From Combretum micranthum (Eukaryota; Streptophyta; Magnoliopsida; Myrtales; Combretaceae), in NCBI GenBank assembly GCA_024138025.1, contig JAMXBD010000689.1, positions 434,001 to 498,000 on the forward strand: a DNA stretch of 64,000 nt, in the 5' to 3' direction. Positions 62,601-64,000 of this stretch are shown piece after piece; the stretch's first letter is position 1; each line of letters begins with the position of its first letter. The notes under the pieces are model-generated. The model did not search any database. It saw nothing but the letters and a program-made list of their open reading frames with translations, and was not told where the DNA came from. A program made the position numbers and the translations under genes.

Positions 62601-63493
62601 GGTCCTAATCCTCCATGCCAAATAGAGAGAGAGAGAGACAAACAAACTTAAAACGCCAGCTTTTTACCTAAACCCAAACTTATATTTGCCAACTCAAATT
62701 TACTACAATGACGGTCGGGGTTTGGCTTCTAAGTTCACATATTTAATAAAAATCACACTCTCTATACACATTGCAAGTTCAAAACCCAAAAAAAACACTA
62801 TTAATTCAATGTTAGAGTTAGGGTTATGGTTATTTTTAGATGAGTACAATTGTGCAAAATCTTTGGCGCATTCACACAAACCACTGCAATGTTAGCTAAA
62901 GTTTCATTCTTCCATTAACACTTGCGAAAACAACTCCGAAAATTTCAAGTCAAATGCACACAATAACATGAGAAAGAGAAAGAGAAAGCAACATATACCT
63001 GCAAGTTAGTCGGCAATCACTTTAAATGTTGAAATTGAGATCCAATTGTGTGTAAGAGACGAGCAAAGTAAGGGATCTAAAGGACGATTTGAGATTTGAC
63101 TGTTATTTTGGGTGAATCATACTTAGGGTTTCATGTTGTAACTTCTAGTTATGTTTTAGTTTTTTATCTGGGTTAAAGGACAATTTGCTTTGTCTGTTGT
63201 GTGGTTTTGCCTTCATAATAACGAGGGGTTGATCGTTTTCCTATAATTTTGCTAACGATCAGATTTCATAATAAACTAGCAATTTAAAATTATTATTTTT
63301 AGCTGACCCGTCATCCAACATGGCATTTAACGGATCTTTTATAACGGCATCCAACAAAGTGACTAACGGTCCATCAAGATGACCTTAAATGAACCACTTA
63401 TGCAAACATTTTGACCTTTTTTTAAACACTTGAAATATTATGACCTAAAATAAACTTACCCTCAAAAGTTTTGATCCACTGGTATAATTTACC
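62601..63493 (-). repeat. Right terminal inverted repeat of the MULE
   Basis: Inverse copy of 41165-42095, ending 'taatttacc' at 63493. Where the left copy has a 40-base C run, this copy has 'ggcgttttaagtttgttt' followed by a (CT)n tract. By analogy with MuDR it should hold the promoter of the GRF gene. Confidence 0.9.
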
Positions 63494-63504
63494 ATATGTA
63501 TTTT
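63494..63504. repeat. Right target-site duplication of the MULE
   Basis: 'atatgtatttt', identical to 41154-41164. Confidence 0.85.
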
Positions 63505-64000
63505 ATTATAAATTGTTATAATAAAGGAATACATATATAAGCTTCTACTTAATCTACAATAATTAATTCAATAAAATAATTTTAACAAATAAAGTAATAA
63601 AATAAATTGAGAAAAATGAAAAATCACTAAAATTAATAAAATATATATGATAATAAAATTGGGGCTGAAACCCTCCATCTTTTTATATCTACCCCAAGAA
63701 TAAGGAGTGGCTATTGTTTCGATCTGAGAGTTAGGAGCTTGGTAAGAATATTCAACTTCAGCAAGTAGTGTTGTGGTGGCATTAGCAGGGTGGTTTATCT
63801 ATGGTGTGGGTTAACTTTAAAAGTGGGTTTGGCCTCCCGTGAGAAACTAGTCGAGAATTGATGCGTCTCCTGGCGAGGCCATGGAAGGTTGAAACTAGTT
63901 AGAACAGTTAAGCCTCCCAAACTAATGAAGCACTATAGCAAAGCTGACAAGGCACTCTTAATGGGGTAGGATGGGCTTGGAACATACCTAGGAATACCAG
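63505..64000. other. Unrecognised sequence right of the MULE
   Basis: AT-rich to about 63660, then about 340 bp of clearly less AT-rich sequence reaching the window edge. No open frame of note and no family motif on either strand; it may be the edge of another repeat. Confidence 0.4.

Larger units (their letters stand above)
41165..63493. mobile_element. Mutator-like element (MULE) with long TIRs and two convergent genes, carrying two nested retrotransposons
   Basis: Inverted repeats of about 0.9 kb bound the element, outside which lies a perfect direct repeat (41154-41164 and 63494-63504). Inside are a MuDR-type transposase gene on the plus strand and, converging on it, a GRF zinc-finger gene on the minus strand. 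A LARD (42277-51205) sits between the left TIR and the transposase. A Copia element (56685-61586) sits inside the GRF gene. Without these insertions and their duplications the element is about 8.5 kb. The layout matches maize MuDR, where each TIR drives one gene toward the centre. The TIRs are about four-fifths identical by eye and both genes carry disabling mutations, so the copy is old and dead. Confidence 0.9.

Overview
The window is AT-rich nuclear DNA from a flowering plant, most likely a eudicot. The evidence is the set of plant-specific repeats (Tourist- and hAT-type MITEs, Mutator-like elements, plant LINE, Tork-like Copia and long Gypsy-type LTRs), GT-AG introns and one Gnk2/DUF26 gene remnant. 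No rRNA, tRNA, CRISPR or bacterial operon structure was seen. No intact host gene was found; almost everything is transposable elements, many nested in one another. All boundaries were read by eye from terminal motifs, target-site duplications (TSDs) and pairwise similarity inside the window.

Layout. 1-2760: decayed LINE (endonuclease and start of reverse transcriptase) that has lost its 3' half. 2761-7420: AT-rich spacer with MITE debris. 7424-10727: Tourist-like MITE split by a 2.97-kb solo LTR (copy A). 10992-12450: element with long inverted ends. 12545-12870: foldback MITE. 13360-13783: frameshifted Gnk2/DUF26 secreted-protein gene. 15345-18004: second LTR of the same family (copy B), followed by a tandem-repeat-rich LTR-like block. 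21153-21862 and 25116-25434: hAT-like MITEs. About 22520-22790: Copia 3' fragment. 26059-28800: LTR copy C (minus). 29610-35780: LTR copy D (minus), split by a 4.9-kb LTR-like element. 35780-38710: another minus-oriented LTR-like block.

The right third of the window (41165-63493) is one large Mutator-like element (MULE) with terminal inverted repeats of about 0.9 kb and a perfect direct repeat of up to 11 bp outside them. Two later insertions were recognised inside it: an 8.9-kb non-coding LARD-type LTR retrotransposon (TSD CCTAT) and a 4.9-kb Copia element (TSD AGCAA). Without them the MULE is about 8.5 kb and has two convergent genes. The left gene is a MuDR-type transposase on the plus strand. 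The right gene, on the minus strand, encodes a small GRF zinc-finger protein with a predicted C-terminal membrane helix. This repeats the mudrA/mudrB layout of maize MuDR, but with a GRF zinc-finger membrane protein in the mudrB position. Both genes are now broken. This is the most interesting object in the window.
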